Assembly (NCBI GenBank): GCA_028023455.1
Contig: JAQFVV010000003.1
Location: 644,001 to 708,000, forward strand
Length of the DNA: 64,000 nucleotides
Source: Epiperipatus broadwayi
Lineage: Eukaryota > Onychophora > Udeonychophora > Euonychophora > Peripatidae
Reading direction: 5' to 3'
Numbering within the stretch: position 1 is the first letter of the stretch; each line of letters begins with the position of its first letter. Of the stretch, positions 1 through 11,872 are shown piece after piece. The position numbers and the translations under genes are program-made. A model generated the notes under the pieces. It saw only the letters and a program-made list of their open reading frames with translations, was not told the origin of the DNA and did not search any database.

Positions 1-845
1 CATCTGAATTACCATCACTTGTAGGTGTCAAAATGCAAAAAAAAAAAAAAAAACAAAAAAAAAAAAAATGAAGAATATCTTTCAATATGCCCATATAAAA
101 TAATGAAAAGAATAAAATAAAAAAAATTAGTTTTAAAAAATGTGGAAATAAAAAAAAAACGTAATTAAAAATATTAATATAGTACAAAAATATCAATATA
201 GAAGCTATTGATATTAGGAATAGAAGAAGAGATATATTGTTTGTAGTATCAAGAAATCTAAAGAAAGCAAAGGGCAGAATATGTCAAATATTTAATATTA
301 TATTTAATATGGAAAAAAAGAGATAAAATTGTGGAATTTATACATATATAATGAGACAAAATATTATGGTAAAAAAAAAAAGAATTAGTAGATAATTTGG
401 GGGAAAGGAGAAAGAAATACAGGCAGTGTATAACTTATGCAAATCTATCTTGTATTAATATGATTTATGTAATTATGCAGACCATTACATTAATTCTAAT
501 ATCTCTAAATATTAACACACAGGAAATATTAAAATTTAGTGAGTGTTAATATGTGTAATAAAATAAATGTTAGTAACATGAAGAATATAAAATCTTTATG
601 CTTTCATCCCATAATAATTAAGATTGTCCTACATAATGGAGCTCTTATATTTTCAAAGTCTATCTTGTGTCTTGGATTGATAGTTTTCTTCACATTCAAG
701 AAAAACAGTGTTGTTTTAATGTAACTGTACATCACATGTATAAAGGGTTGATTACTTTCAGTTTAGAACTAATCTGATTTATCCAAATAATTATTAGCTT
801 ACATAAAGTGCAGAATATTTAAAACACAGTATAGCTTTTCTTGTT
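1..845. other. unassigned A+T-rich DNA
   Basis: No gene or complete repeat is recognised. An oligo-A tract with one C interruption occupies about 38-68. The only frame of note (539-724, plus) has no domain, signal or codon pattern that sets it apart from chance. Confidence 0.5.
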
Positions 846-1696
846 TATCTGAATATCTCATCTAGGATTTATTTTTTTATTAAAATATTTTTATTCTGTA
901 CCATAATTTGTTGTAAAGATGTACCTAACATAAAGTTTAAATGTACACTTATGTAAGTCAAAAGCCATCTGTGTCAGAAATAAGAGAATGGAAAATCAAG
1001 GAGAATGGATATAAGAAATAGAAAGGGAATGAAGCTTTAAGAATATAATATATATATATATAAATAAACCTTCATCATCTGTTATATTTATCATAATAAA
1101 TCTTGTCAATATAGATTTAAATTTGATTATAAAAATATGAAAATTATTCAAATTGAACGTTGTCATAATAAATGTAAAATAAAAGAGGCTATGTTGATTT
1201 CAAGAAATCGTCAAATGTTAATGAATTGCCAGTCATCAAATGTTAAGATAACAGAATTGTGGGAAATCTGAATTGAACTATGGGTATTGATAAGGGTTGT
1301 CTCGTTTTGATTATTCAACGTTATATAATTGATAAAGACAACAAAGTGTATAGTCGAAAGTACTTCTAAAAGAATATAATTTATATAAATTGTACTGTAT
1401 TTTGATATATATATTGATTTGTATATTACATATATTGTGAAACGAATACAGATATCAAACTTTATTTATTACACATATATATATATATATGATTTGATAC
1501 TAGTGAGCAACTATTAAATATGATATTAGATAAAGAGTAGCTACACTACAGATTACATCAATGGATGAGAATAATATCAAATAAACAATTGTAAAATATA
1601 ACAATAAATGGACCATTTACCCTGAAAAAAGAAAGTATTGCAAAAAGAAAATAACAATTGTAGAATATATACTATCTGAATAAAAGTAATAATACA

Positions 1697-1842
1697 CCAC
1701 ATGATCACCATTTACATAATACTATTCAGTAGCAAACTTTTTTTCACTTCATAGTTATGAAAGCTTTTACAGATAGCATAACTATGATGAGAAAAAAGGA
1801 ATTTGCTACTGAAAAGCATTATGTAAATTTAAAGTCATGTGA
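1697..1842. repeat. small foldback (MITE-like) element, family C, copy 1
   Basis: Left arm (ccacatgatcaccatttac, then cagtagcaaa and catagttatg) pairs with the right arm (cataactatg, tttgctactg, attatgtaaa, tcatgtga). The arms are about 60 bp and imperfect, around a short centre. No coding capacity. The termini resemble the outer ends of family A (acatcacatgatca), so C may be a shortened relative. Confidence 0.65.
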
Positions 1843-2306
1843 TATTTTATTGGTCTTACAGAAATTGTAGGCATAAGAGAGAGTGCCTCTATTTATTAAA
1901 AACTAAAGACATTAATAATATATTGATACTGAATTGGTTTAAATTTATGTAAATAATATTATTTTTATAAAGTGCAGTTGATATTGAAATAAATGAGAGT
2001 GCATATCTCTCAAGTGCTTATGACTACAACCAGCCAATCAAATCTTAAGCACTGGGACACAGAATTTAATAAGAAAAGAGCGGGTCCACTCTATTCTTTA
2101 CTTGGTTATCTGAATATCTCATCTAGGATTTATTTTTTTTATTAAAATATTTTTATTCTGTACCATAATTGGTTGTAAAGATGTACCTAACATAAAGTTT
2201 AAATGTACACTTATGTAAGTCAAAAGCCATCTGTATCAGAAATAAAAGAATGAAAAATCAAGGAGAATGGATATAAGAAATAGAAAGGGAATGAAGCTTT
2301 AAGAAT

Positions 2307-2307
<1 letters not shown>

Positions 2308-2361
<54 letters not shown>
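2308..2361. repeat. (TA)n microsatellite
   Basis: About 50 bp of uninterrupted TA replaces the segment missing from the second copy of the 1.26-kb duplication. This suggests that a slippage or replication event accompanied the deletion. Confidence 0.9.
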
Positions 2362-2364
<3 letters not shown>

Positions 2365-2567
2365 TTGATACTAGTGAACAACTATTAAATATGATATTAG
2401 ATAAAGAGTAGCTACACTACAGATTACATCAATGGATGAGAATAATATCAAATAAACAATTGTAAAATACAACAATAAATGGACCATTTACCCTGAAAAA
2501 ATAAAGTATTGCAAAAAGAAAATAACAATTGTAGAATATATACTATCTGAATAAAAGTAATAATACA

Positions 2568-2713
2568 CCACATGATCACCATTTACATAATACTATTCAG
2601 TAGCAAACTTTTTTTCACTTCATAGTTATGAAAGCTTTTACAGATAGCATAACTATGATGAGAAAAAAGGAATTTTCTACTGAACAGCATTATGTAAATT
2701 TAAAGTCATGTGA
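2568..2713. repeat. family C foldback element, copy 2
   Basis: Duplicate of 1,697-1,842, offset by 871 bp, within the second copy of the segmental duplication. A few substitutions distinguish the two, for example in the right arm near 2,674-2,690. Confidence 0.7.
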
Positions 2714-2829
2714 TATTTTATTGGTCTTACAGAAATTGTAGGCGTAAGAGAGAGTTCCTCTATTTATTAAAAACTAAAGACATTAATAATATATTGATAC
2801 TGAATTGGTTTAAATTTATGTAAACAATA

Positions 2830-3770
2830 TTATTTTTATAAAGTGCAGTTGATATTGAAATAAATGAGAAAGTGCAAATCTCTCAAGTGCTTATGACTAC
2901 AACCAGCCAATCAAATCTTAAGCACTGGGACAGAGAATTTAATAAGAAAAGAGCAGGTCCACTCTATTCTTTACTTGTCTTAATATATATCCAAGCCAGT
3001 CCAAAGTACTTATATTTGAAAGTGTGAATCTTAAATATCATCACACTCAATTCACTGAGTACAAATTATGAACATACAGTGTGAAATCTTTCGATTTACT
3101 ATGCAGTAATTTTTCGATGTTATAAATTTGCAGCAATATATGTGAATAATATTATTTTTATAAAGCGCAGTCAATATTGAAATAAATGAGAGAGTGCAAA
3201 TCTCTCAAGCACTTATGACTACAACTAGCCAATTTGAACTCAGTGAATTAAGTGGGTAGATATTTAAGATTCATGCTTTCAAATATAAGTACTTTGGACT
3301 GGCTTGGATATATATTAAGCCAAGTAAAGAATAGAGTGGAACCGCTCTTTTCTTATTAAATTCTCTGTCCCAGTGCTTAAGATTTGATTGGCTGGTTGTA
3401 GTCATAAGCACTTGAGAGATTTGCACTCTCTCATTTATTTTAATATCGACTGCGCTTTATAAAAATAATATTATTTACATATATTGCTGCAAATTTATAA
3501 CATCGAAAAACTACTGCATAGTAAATTGAAAGATTTCATGCTGTATGTTTATAATTTGAACTCAGTGAATTAAGTGTGATGATATTTAAGATTTACACTT
3601 TCAAATATAAGTACTTTGGACTAGCTTGGATATATATTAAGACAAGTAAAGAATAGAGTGGAACCACTCTTTTCTTATTAAATTCTCTGTCCCAGTGCTT
3701 AAGATTTGATTGGCTGGTTGTAGTCATAAGCACTTGAGAAATTTGCACTCTCTCATTTATTTAAATTTAT
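2830..3770. repeat. family D: 322-bp tandem repeat with internal inversion
   Basis: A unit of about 322 bp occurs in plus orientation from 2,830 (anchors gtgcagttgatattgaaat at 2,843 and gcgcagtcaatattgaaat at 3,165). At about 3,234 the sequence flips and continues as minus-strand tandem copies with the same period (gaactcagtgaattaag at 3,235 and 3,558) to about 3,770. A partial plus copy is also present at 1,968-2,104. The unit can form a stem AGTGCTTA/TAAGCACT (2,886-2,893 with 2,919-2,926), preserved in the copies inspected. No coding capacity. The tandem-then-inverted layout matches families B, E and F in this window. Confidence 0.8.
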
Positions 3771-4065
3771 ATAATTATACAATCAAATTGGCTTAGATTG
3801 AATACATTAATGTTTTTTTTCAATTTGGGCTATTGACTTATAATAAAATAAAGAAATAAAAGATGACTGCTAAAGGAAATATGATATAAAGACCAAAATG
3901 CACTACTCCAATATTGAAAGCTCCTCACTGATGAAAACTATAAGCTATTAATTTGTCCAGGGATATTGGATAAATTGGCATTGGACATGAATTTATTAAG
4001 CACTACTATCTGACATCTATGATTATTAAATTTCATACTAGATGGCACTATTGTCGTGAGAGAAA
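3760..4065 (+). mobile_element. family A hammerhead-bearing repeat, diverged copy
   Basis: Shares family A landmarks in order: a segment like gactgctaaagg, ctcctcactgatga at 3,921-3,934, ggatattgga at 3,961, and an outer ctagatggcact near 4,037. CUGAUGA (3,928-3,934) is intact, but the GAAA side of the hammerhead core has decayed (reads TTAA) and the stem III palindrome is lost, so cleavage is not expected. No coding capacity. Boundaries are approximate. Confidence 0.55.
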
Positions 4066-7000
4066 CAATTTTTTTACTATCTAAATACATCTTGAATAAC
4101 TCAGAAAAAAGTGAACTGTGAGAAAAAAAATGTTGCAGTTCTATACTCTGTTTAATAAATTAGAAAATACTAGGCACAAAAGTTCCTAAAACTACACATT
4201 GAATGTAAGCTAATAATGCTATGGGATAGTTTATTGATATGTACCATTCTAGAAAGAGAGTAAAAAATTGTTGCAGTTTGCATAAAATTGAGGTTTCTAA
4301 AATATATCACTGTTGGCTTAGTATTATAAAGCAGTGCAAGCATTTGTTTTGGGTTTAAAACTTTAGATTTTTGATTTTCAAGTTATGATCTTATTAGCAT
4401 AAAAGTGTTAAAGATGGTTGACAGATATAAAGATACACTAGGGTCAGTTTTTAACTGAAGAATCTGAAGATTTGAATATAATAGCATTACTATCTAGGGT
4501 CCATTCATTATTTGAATTTGCATTATTCTGGAGTAAAGTAAATTACTATTATAGCTAAAAGACAAACCAAGATTTATAAAGTGAGTTGGAAAAAAAAAAG
4601 GCAAACTTGTGACTTAAAAAACAGAAAGTATAAAAGAAAAAAAGATTAGATTTACCTCCTTATTTCAAAATAACTGTTTTGTATTCACAAATTTGTGTTT
4701 AACATAAAAAATTTTTTTTTATGTAATCTTTCATCTGATAAATAGTTAAACAATGCATTTTTGGCTCAATTTTAATAGGCGTCACAAGAAAATGCTGAGT
4801 CAAATGTAATATATTTAATAGTATTGTAAATTACATAAATATGAATAATATAGAAATAAAAATATTTATTTTTTAATTACATTTATTTTTTATTAATTAG
4901 TTATTAAATACTTTGCCAAGGTAAAATGTCTGTGGTAAGTCCACTTCCAGCAGAACTCCTTAATGTTTGTGTTATTTCAAAAAAAAAAATCTCAAAAACT
5001 TTTAATCTACTAAACATTTCCCTATTGTTGATTTTTTAATTCTGAGAACTTGGTTTTTAAAAAATAAAAGAGGGAATTGGAAGAAGAACAATTGTGAATT
5101 TAGTTAAATAGTGGAATAAAGACTATATATTTAGGCAGCCATTTTAGAGCTTTCCCTGCCTACTATAAAAGTACCTTAAAAGTATGATATAAGCTACTTT
5201 AATGAATCATCCACAAAACCTAACATTTTAACTAATCTCAGTGAGACAAGTATTAGTTAGAATGTTAGGTTTTGTGGATGATTCATTAAAGTTACATAAA
5301 ATAATTGCAATATTTGTCACAGTTGTAAAGCAGGAAGGAGTTAGTGACAGTATTAAAAGAAATCATTTAAAATCTATTTTTCTAAGTATTGCTAAATACA
5401 ATGGTCAAATTATACTTAAACCAAGAACCATACTTGTAGTTAAGCAGCTGATAAGATTAAGATTGATATGTTTTTCTTAGTGAACTTGTCTTTCCAAGGA
5501 AGTCAAACCACTGAAAGTAGACCACATTGTGTTGTATTTGCTGTTTAAACCAATTATATTGATTAACTCACTCATGAGCTAAATTTTATGCATCACAGCT
5601 TTTTCTATTATTTCCTATGCTCAAACATCATATGACCACCTAAGTGAAAATTTATTCATTTATTCTTTGGATTATATCATTGTAAGGCTAAGGATATTAA
5701 AATTTGGTTTGTAAAATGATTCCTGTACTCATTTTATTAGTGTTATGCTTCAACATTTGATTGAGAAAATTCAAAAACAGAAGTTTTTAATTCTTGCTGT
5801 CAAGCATTATTATGTCCATACATCAAAAGATTTTTTTGCTTGGCAACAAAAGTTACTGCAAAGAATAGTGCTAATGCTGAAAACTCAAATGATTTGTTAT
5901 TAATGCATTTCTGCACATTACATGGATTAACTGTCAAAATCCAATTGGTTTAAATGAAAAATAACTATAAAAATGTGTATACCCATACTCAGAATGGTGA
6001 CATTTAATTAGGGTAAAAGAGATAACATCATTGATTATTTAAAAAAACACTGGTTATTTGACATACCTAGTGGTAATTTGCTATTTTCAATTTAACACTA
6101 TAGCATAATTCATAACATAAATGTTGTCATAAAATGGAATACAAATAAATGTGTTGAAATATTACCTGGTCATCTTTGTTATTTAAATTTTTAAAATATT
6201 TTCTTTCAATATTTTATAGTCCATAGTAAAAAAGAATTATAATAAATGTAAGTATATTATAAATATGTAGAGATCATATTAGCTTCAATTTGAAAGACCT
6301 CAAAAAATTCCTGTTGGTGCTGCAATTTTCATAGCCAGAATCCATTTAGATCTTTATCAATAAGGTCTTTTAATGCAAATGTAATCTTTTAGCAAATTTC
6401 ATGATTGAAAATCATTTAGCAGTTAATACTTTAATTATAAGAGTTAAGCCTAGATGGTAAAAGTTAGCAAAACACCAAGAGAGGAGATGTTCATTTGATC
6501 TTAAAAAAAAAAATTATTTGTTTACATAATTTTTTTCATTGGTATTTTTAGAGAAATAAATATATTTTTTATTTGTTATGTGTTTTCTTTTCTTGGGAAT
6601 TATTAAAAATTTATGTCTTAATAAAAGTTTTTATATAGCTTTTGTTTGAATGAATTTAAATTTTTGATAAATTAACTGAGTCTGAAATATATATGATATG
6701 AGACAAAAAATATTTTTTGTCAATTAATTTATTAAATTTTTTATTTTAATTGGTAAATTAATTTTTAAATATTCTAACATTATTTTTATTATTTTCACAT
6801 AAGATTGTAATGAACTTTACATTAAACATAAAGACATTATTAAGTAGTTGTTTTTTTTTTTTTTAAATTTAGACTGAAGAATAATATGATTTTTTGTAAT
6901 GATAAGATTATTGCCACTTTTGATTTATTTGAAAAGATATTTTATTTCTAAGATTAATTATATTTGTTGCACAAATGCTTGTAAGGAAATTGTTCTAAAT

Positions 7001-8099
7001 CATAAAGATTTGATGAGCAATAATTTTTGGGTTAAAAGTACAACTAAAAAAATTAAAAAATGAGCATATTAGCCCATGAGTGCAGTCCAAAACAATATCT
7101 TTAAAACATTATTTCTTTATCTTGAGATCTTATTCACAAAAAAATTTATTGAAACTATACATGCAGAGAGTTATATTGACAGTATTAACATTTTACATTA
7201 AAGTTACATTTTTCATCATGAAATGAAACAATTTATAAAAAGATAATTCACTTGCATTATTTTGAATTATACTCTGACTGATACTTTGTTTTACTAAAAG
7301 CCATATATTCAAATCAACTCTGTTGGTTATTTAAAATGCAATTTAGAAAAATAAGTACACATTTTCTACATTTTAATTATAGTTAGTATTTATTAAAGAT
7401 GTATTCTTTATCATAATTATAACTTTTTTTTTTTAAATTTAATGCTATAAACATTCATTACATTACTAATTAAAGGAGCAAATATTTAAAATCTTTTATT
7501 TATTTGAAAATCTTTTGAATTATATTTTTTTACTTCATATTTTAATTTCAAATAATATATAATTCATAAAAATATGATAAAATACATTTTTTTAACAAAA
7601 ACAGTTCTCAAAGTTAATTTGTAAAAAATGCTTTAAAATGCTTTATTTCAGATGATGTTGTTTTGTAGAATCACCCAATTAGCAGGCTTGTAGATTACAT
7701 TACATTTATAAACCAGATACAAAAGAAATTTATATAATACAATCATTTATAAATGTAAATTGCTGAACAGATACAGTTCAAAATTAGCTCTTTTATTGTA
7801 TTTACTTAAGTTTTCACTATGGCACTACTATTATCCAACAGCTTTTTTTTTGTGCTCACATAGTAAATCACTTGTTTTTGCTTCTGTTTTTTAGTTCATG
7901 AGTTTACTCATGGAATACTAAAATCTTTTAATTATAATTTGGTCAATAGATGGAGTCTTTTGTAGTCCAAAAAAATAATTCTTCCATGGTAATAATGATG
8001 AATAAATGTAGGAAGATGCAACTAAAATCTATATTATTATATGTAAAAAAAGCTAAAATGGTAAATAATATTTTTATTATCTAAAATTGTAGTTTAATA
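4066..8099. other. unassigned A+T-rich DNA
   Basis: No gene recognised. The only structured item is a hairpin at 5,196-5,292, listed separately. The 79-codon frame at 5,241-5,480 (plus) starts inside that hairpin and has no recognisable domain. Many homopolymer tracts of A or T are present. Confidence 0.5.
5196..5292. repeat. near-perfect hairpin, 41-bp arms
   Basis: Left arm 5,196-5,236 and right arm 5,252-5,292 are complementary at 40 of 41 positions around a 15-base loop. The size fits the core of an inverted element or a small inversion-duplication. No flanking tandem copy was seen. Confidence 0.9.
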
Positions 8100-8126
8100 G
8101 TGATGATGATGATGATGATGGTGGTG

Positions 8127-8200
<74 letters not shown>
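8100..8200. repeat. compound microsatellite (GAT)n(GGT)(AAT)n
   Basis: About 30 bp of GAT repeats, with GGT variants, runs directly into about 70 bp of AAT repeats. The same two motifs in reverse complement occur at 19,716-19,813. Confidence 0.95.
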
Positions 8201-9599
8201 TTAAGGATTAAAAGCATTCAATCATAACATTATTTTTATTAAGATATATAGGGGATTTTTGGAAATTAGAACTTGATTGTTTTTAAAATTATATTATTTT
8301 TAAAGACATATATAAATTGTGATAAAAATATTTATAGTTTTCAGCCAACCCACATAATCAGGATACTTTATATATTGATAAAAACAAATTGTTTTAAAAC
8401 AAAAACCACAAATAACAATAAATATTGTGATGTTTAAAATTATAGTTGCATTAAAAAATAAATCTTATTACAATCATATTTACAAGAAACATGATGTTTA
8501 TTTTCTAAAAGCAGTGCAATTCTTATAATTTCTACTACTAAAATTATTAATTTGAATTTTCAAGATTGTCATATTACTGAAGCAAAAAATTCTTTTAAGT
8601 AGTGTTTGATGAATTAAAGTAAATCAATTCTTGAGTTCATTAAAAAAAAACATAAGTGGTTTTCTGAAGAAAAAAATTATCATTAGTAACTTGATTAAAA
8701 ACAGGAGACATTTTTTGCTTCGTTGAATAATATACAAAGTAATGTGAAACTTCACAACTAATATGAAGATTTAAAAGGAGAATTTCGATAAAAGAAAGAA
8801 AAGGTTTAAAAATAATTGAATTAAAAATAGAAATGTTATGAACATTCACTGATTCTGTTAACTTTAGTTTTTTTATGCATGGAATATATCATTTTGATCT
8901 GAAAAATAATTCATAATCCTATAAATACACAAATGGCAATATGTTATATAATGAGAATGATATTTTGAATTGTTAAAGAAAATATTTTGATAATTTTTGA
9001 ATAATGTTACAAAAATTGAAATAATGTTTTTTAATACAAAAATTGAAATGACATATTTTAATATTGTATATATTAATTTAGATTTGGATAAAGATAAATA
9101 GCTTAGTAAAGTTGAAACAACTCTTTGTAATCTTAAAAATGGAAAAGCTGCACATCCTGATGAAATATCTGAAGAAAATTTAAAATATATCAATTGGTTT
9201 CAAAATTTGTTAAAATATGTTAACTTCAAATGTTTTTAGAAATACATGAACTCAAAGTTATATGGCTTATTATTAAAGATTATTCTGTTGTCTCAATTTA
9301 AAAAATAAAAGAGAATAGATAAGCTTTCAAAAAATATCATAAAAAATTACTGTTATCCATTATAACAAACATACTTTCAAGGATTTTATTGAATAAATTA
9401 TTAAATAGCTACCAGATATTTAATGGATTTTAGAAAGTGAAAAATCAATATAGACATGTTAGTAAGCAAATACAAGAAAACCTTCAGTAACAAATAATGA
9501 AATTTATATTGTTTTATTGATTTTTGTCTATGTAATTTAAAATAATTATTCAAAGAAGTTTGTAATGACCTTTGAAATTGGTAATTATTTATATTAGTT

Positions 9600-9945
9600 T
9601 ATTCATATTATAGAACTTGCATCTGATGAAAACTGATACCAACAAGGAGCTGTACTAACTCCAATCAAATTGACTTGGTATTGAAACATTAAAATATTTT
9701 TCAGTTGGGTTAGTAGCTTGGTAATAAAACAAAGAAGTAAAAAATGGCTACAAAAGAAAGATATATTAGATCCAAAAGATCCAGGTACACTGCTCCCAGA
9801 TCCAAACATTTTTTATCGATAAAAAACATAAGCTCAAAACTAGTTGGGGATATTGGATATAATAACACTAGATAAAGATTTTAAAAGAACTATTATTTGA
9901 CATTTATTGATTATAAAAGCTTACACTAGGTGGCAAAAATAAAGT
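9600..9945 (+). mobile_element. family A element inserted in the RTE relic
   Basis: Lies between the FIDF and YADD blocks of the host LINE. Family A landmarks are ttagatccaaaagatccag near 9,768, aactagttggggatattgg at 9,838-9,857 (one base shorter than other copies) and acactagataaagattt near 9,868. The hammerhead core is unrecognisable on the 5' side, so this is an old copy. Boundaries are approximate and no clean target-site duplication was seen. Confidence 0.55.
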
Positions 9946-10550
9946 AATAAAAAATAATTTAATTCCAACTTTGGTTATAATTTTTATGACAGTGGTCATT
10001 GGAACTGTTTATAGATTGCTTCATGAATTAGATATCAATAAATGATACAGGTTTTATAGTAACAATTTTAATTTTAATTTAATTAAAACAAAAACACAAA
10101 TTTCAACTGCTTAACTTCTGGAATTGCTATAATATGCTGATGATGGTATTATTTTTGTCAATTCAAAAGACAATCTACACAATGTGCTTATGCATTGAAA
10201 CCAATATATAAAGACTTTGATTTAATTATTTATGTTAAAGAAATCAGCAACTTTTAGCTTTGATGATAATCACCTTAAGAATGTGAGCCAACTAAATAAA
10301 AAATATATTTAGATATTGAGGTGTAACATAGATTCCAAAGTACTACAGTATATTTTAGTAAGTTAAAATATAGAATATTTTATCACTGTGAAATTACTAC
10401 TATATTTCAATTAGGTGTATAAAGAAATATTATTTTACTCAATTTATTGCACAGAGGTCAGATTTTGACCTCTATTAACATGTTGTAAAAGTATAAAAAA
10501 CTTCTTTAAAGGATACTCTTAAAAATTTTAAAATATGATCATAAGATCAT

Positions 10551-10871
10551 TAAACATCACATGATCATGATTTTTTATGCTTGCTCATAGGCAAAACTCT
10601 CCATACAGCAGTGCCACTCAGTGCAAGCCAGACTAATCAATGGATTCCAGAAGGCTTGTGCATAAAATCTATATCTAGTGCCTACTCATCCAATATCCCC
10701 AGACTAGTTTCTAACTTGTGGCTTTTATCAGCAAGGAGCCATGAATCTGAGAGCACTGCACCTAAGATCTAAGTATTATATAGGGATTTTATGCACAAGC
10801 CTTCTGGCGTCCATTGATTACTCTGGCTTGCACTAAGTGGCACTAATGTATGGAGAGTTTTGCCTGTTTTA
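10551..10871. mobile_element. family A foldback element with 13-bp target-site duplication
   Basis: A 321-bp insertion in the 3' part of the RTE relic. It has inverted arms of about 85 bp (gcaaaactctcc at 10,591 pairs with ggagagttttgcc near 10,852) enclosing an asymmetric core with a minus-strand hammerhead remnant (10,694-10,738). The 13-mer atcataagatcat flanks it at 10,538-10,550 and 10,872-10,884. A duplication of that length suggests target-primed reverse transcription (non-LTR, SINE or Penelope type) rather than a typical cut-and-paste DNA transposase. The 63-codon frame at 10,581-10,772 is a by-product of the element's less A+T-rich sequence. Confidence 0.8.
10694..10738 (-). ncRNA. 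hammerhead ribozyme remnant (family A)
   Basis: Read on the minus strand: a stem I strand like UCCUUG, core CUGAUAA (G8 mutated to A), stem II AAGCCACAAGUUA, then GAAACUAGUC and UGGGGA. Stem I, GAAA and the GUC cleavage triplet survive. Loss of the essential G8 predicts no self-cleavage. Confidence 0.6.
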
Positions 10872-11688
10872 ATCATAAGATCATAAAAGCAATCAATTTT
10901 ATTTTCCAGTTTATTGGATTATAATGCTCTAGTATTTACTATTTTAAAATCACATTTTTGTTGAATTGGAGGCATGAAAAAAATGAACAATACAATACTC
11001 TCTAAAAAAAATGTACGGTGAACTTGAACAAGGTTTTTATGGGAGAGCAGATTCTGCAAATGCAATTCTGATTACTTTCATTGGAAAGATATGACTGAAG
11101 ATAAAATACAATGGATAATTACAATTACAGAAGATATGGAAGTCTTTCAGAAAGAAATGTTTGATGCAGAAGTTAAAAAAATATTTCAAAATATTTAATA
11201 AATAGACTAATGGATCAACATGTTTTAAAGCAGATATTTTTATTATTCACATTGGTTTTTATAGACACTGCAAAATTAATTTATAGTGTTGTTATTCTTT
11301 GTTTTTGATTTTTCTTGGGGAGGGGGGATTTGGAATGGCCACATTTGTTGGTAAATGGTAACTGCTGCTGTTGAAATAATTATTACAAATTAAACAAATA
11401 AAATAATGTTTGAAAATTTATTTTGTCAGAATATAGTACTTTAAGTAAACAAATGAATCTCAGGATTAATTCTAACTTCTAACCTTATTTTGTATAATTG
11501 GAGGATGTAAAAAAAAATGCATTAGAATCTTGATTTCACTATCAATAGAGCATTACGAAAATGGATTCTTTTACAGCATTAATATATTCATCAATAATCA
11601 ATGACTAATAATTGAATTCTTTGCAATATGCAAATAAATTTACTGTAGTCAAAATATCTAATGAATATATTCCTCACTTTATAATAGT

Positions 11689-11872
11689 TTGCTTAAAGAG
11701 TTCTAACATTAGCTAAGTAAAGGTTTATTTCCTATGTTAATTTTGTTAAATGTAGCTGAACATGAGTGTTTTGATCCTGGTTTCACCAACTGATAGCATG
11801 CTCAACTATAGTTAACAAAATTTACATATAGAATAAACCTTTACTTAGATAACATTAGAAATGTTTGAGCAA
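11689..11872. repeat. inverted repeat, about 62-bp arms (MITE-like)
   Basis: The left arm from about 11,689 (gtttgcttaaag, then aagtaaaggtttatt) is complementary, roughly 85%, to the right arm ending about 11,872 (aataaacctttactt, then gagcaaac). The loop is about 60 bases and non-coding. No flanking duplication was recognised. Confidence 0.7.

Larger units (their letters stand above)
846..2978. repeat. segmental tandem duplication, 1.26-kb unit
   Basis: The block beginning at 846 (tatctgaatatctcatc) is repeated from 2,107 with only a few substitutions per hundred bases. Copy 1 (846-2,106) is 1,261 bp. Copy 2 ends near 2,978 and lacks about 390 bp corresponding to roughly 1,063-1,490, where it carries a TA microsatellite instead. 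Both copies contain the inverted repeat at 1,697/2,568 and the start of the 322-bp module described below. High similarity suggests a fairly recent duplication. Confidence 0.9.
8980..11205 (+). mobile_element. decayed RTE-like LINE (non-LTR retrotransposon) polymerase
   Basis: This is a relic of a non-LTR retrotransposon reverse transcriptase. Fragments recur in the correct order, across frames and through stops: NLKNGKAAHPDEI near 9,130 (the RTE 'KNGKAxGPD' block), RILLNKLL near 9,380, a FIDF-like catalytic block near 9,515, the YADDG active-site box near 10,160, a VYKEILFYSIYCTEV block near 10,420 (family 'VYKAVVLPTLLYGSE'), and MYGELEQG near 11,022 in the C-terminal tail. Two family A elements interrupt it (9,600-9,945 and 10,551-10,871). 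Removing the first leaves about 97 codons between FIDF and YADD, which fits the family. Frameshifts and stops show it is long dead. The endonuclease domain is missing (5' truncated). Confidence 0.8.

Noticed and set aside
5241-5480. 79-codon plus frame with VDD-like residues
   Set aside because: It starts inside a 41-bp-arm hairpin and shows no transposase or polymerase motif order, so it is probably chance.
9160-9175. CTGATGAAATATCTGAAGAAAA as a hammerhead
   Set aside because: It is reverse transcriptase coding sequence of the LINE relic (PDEISEEN). No stem II hairpin and no stem I partner.
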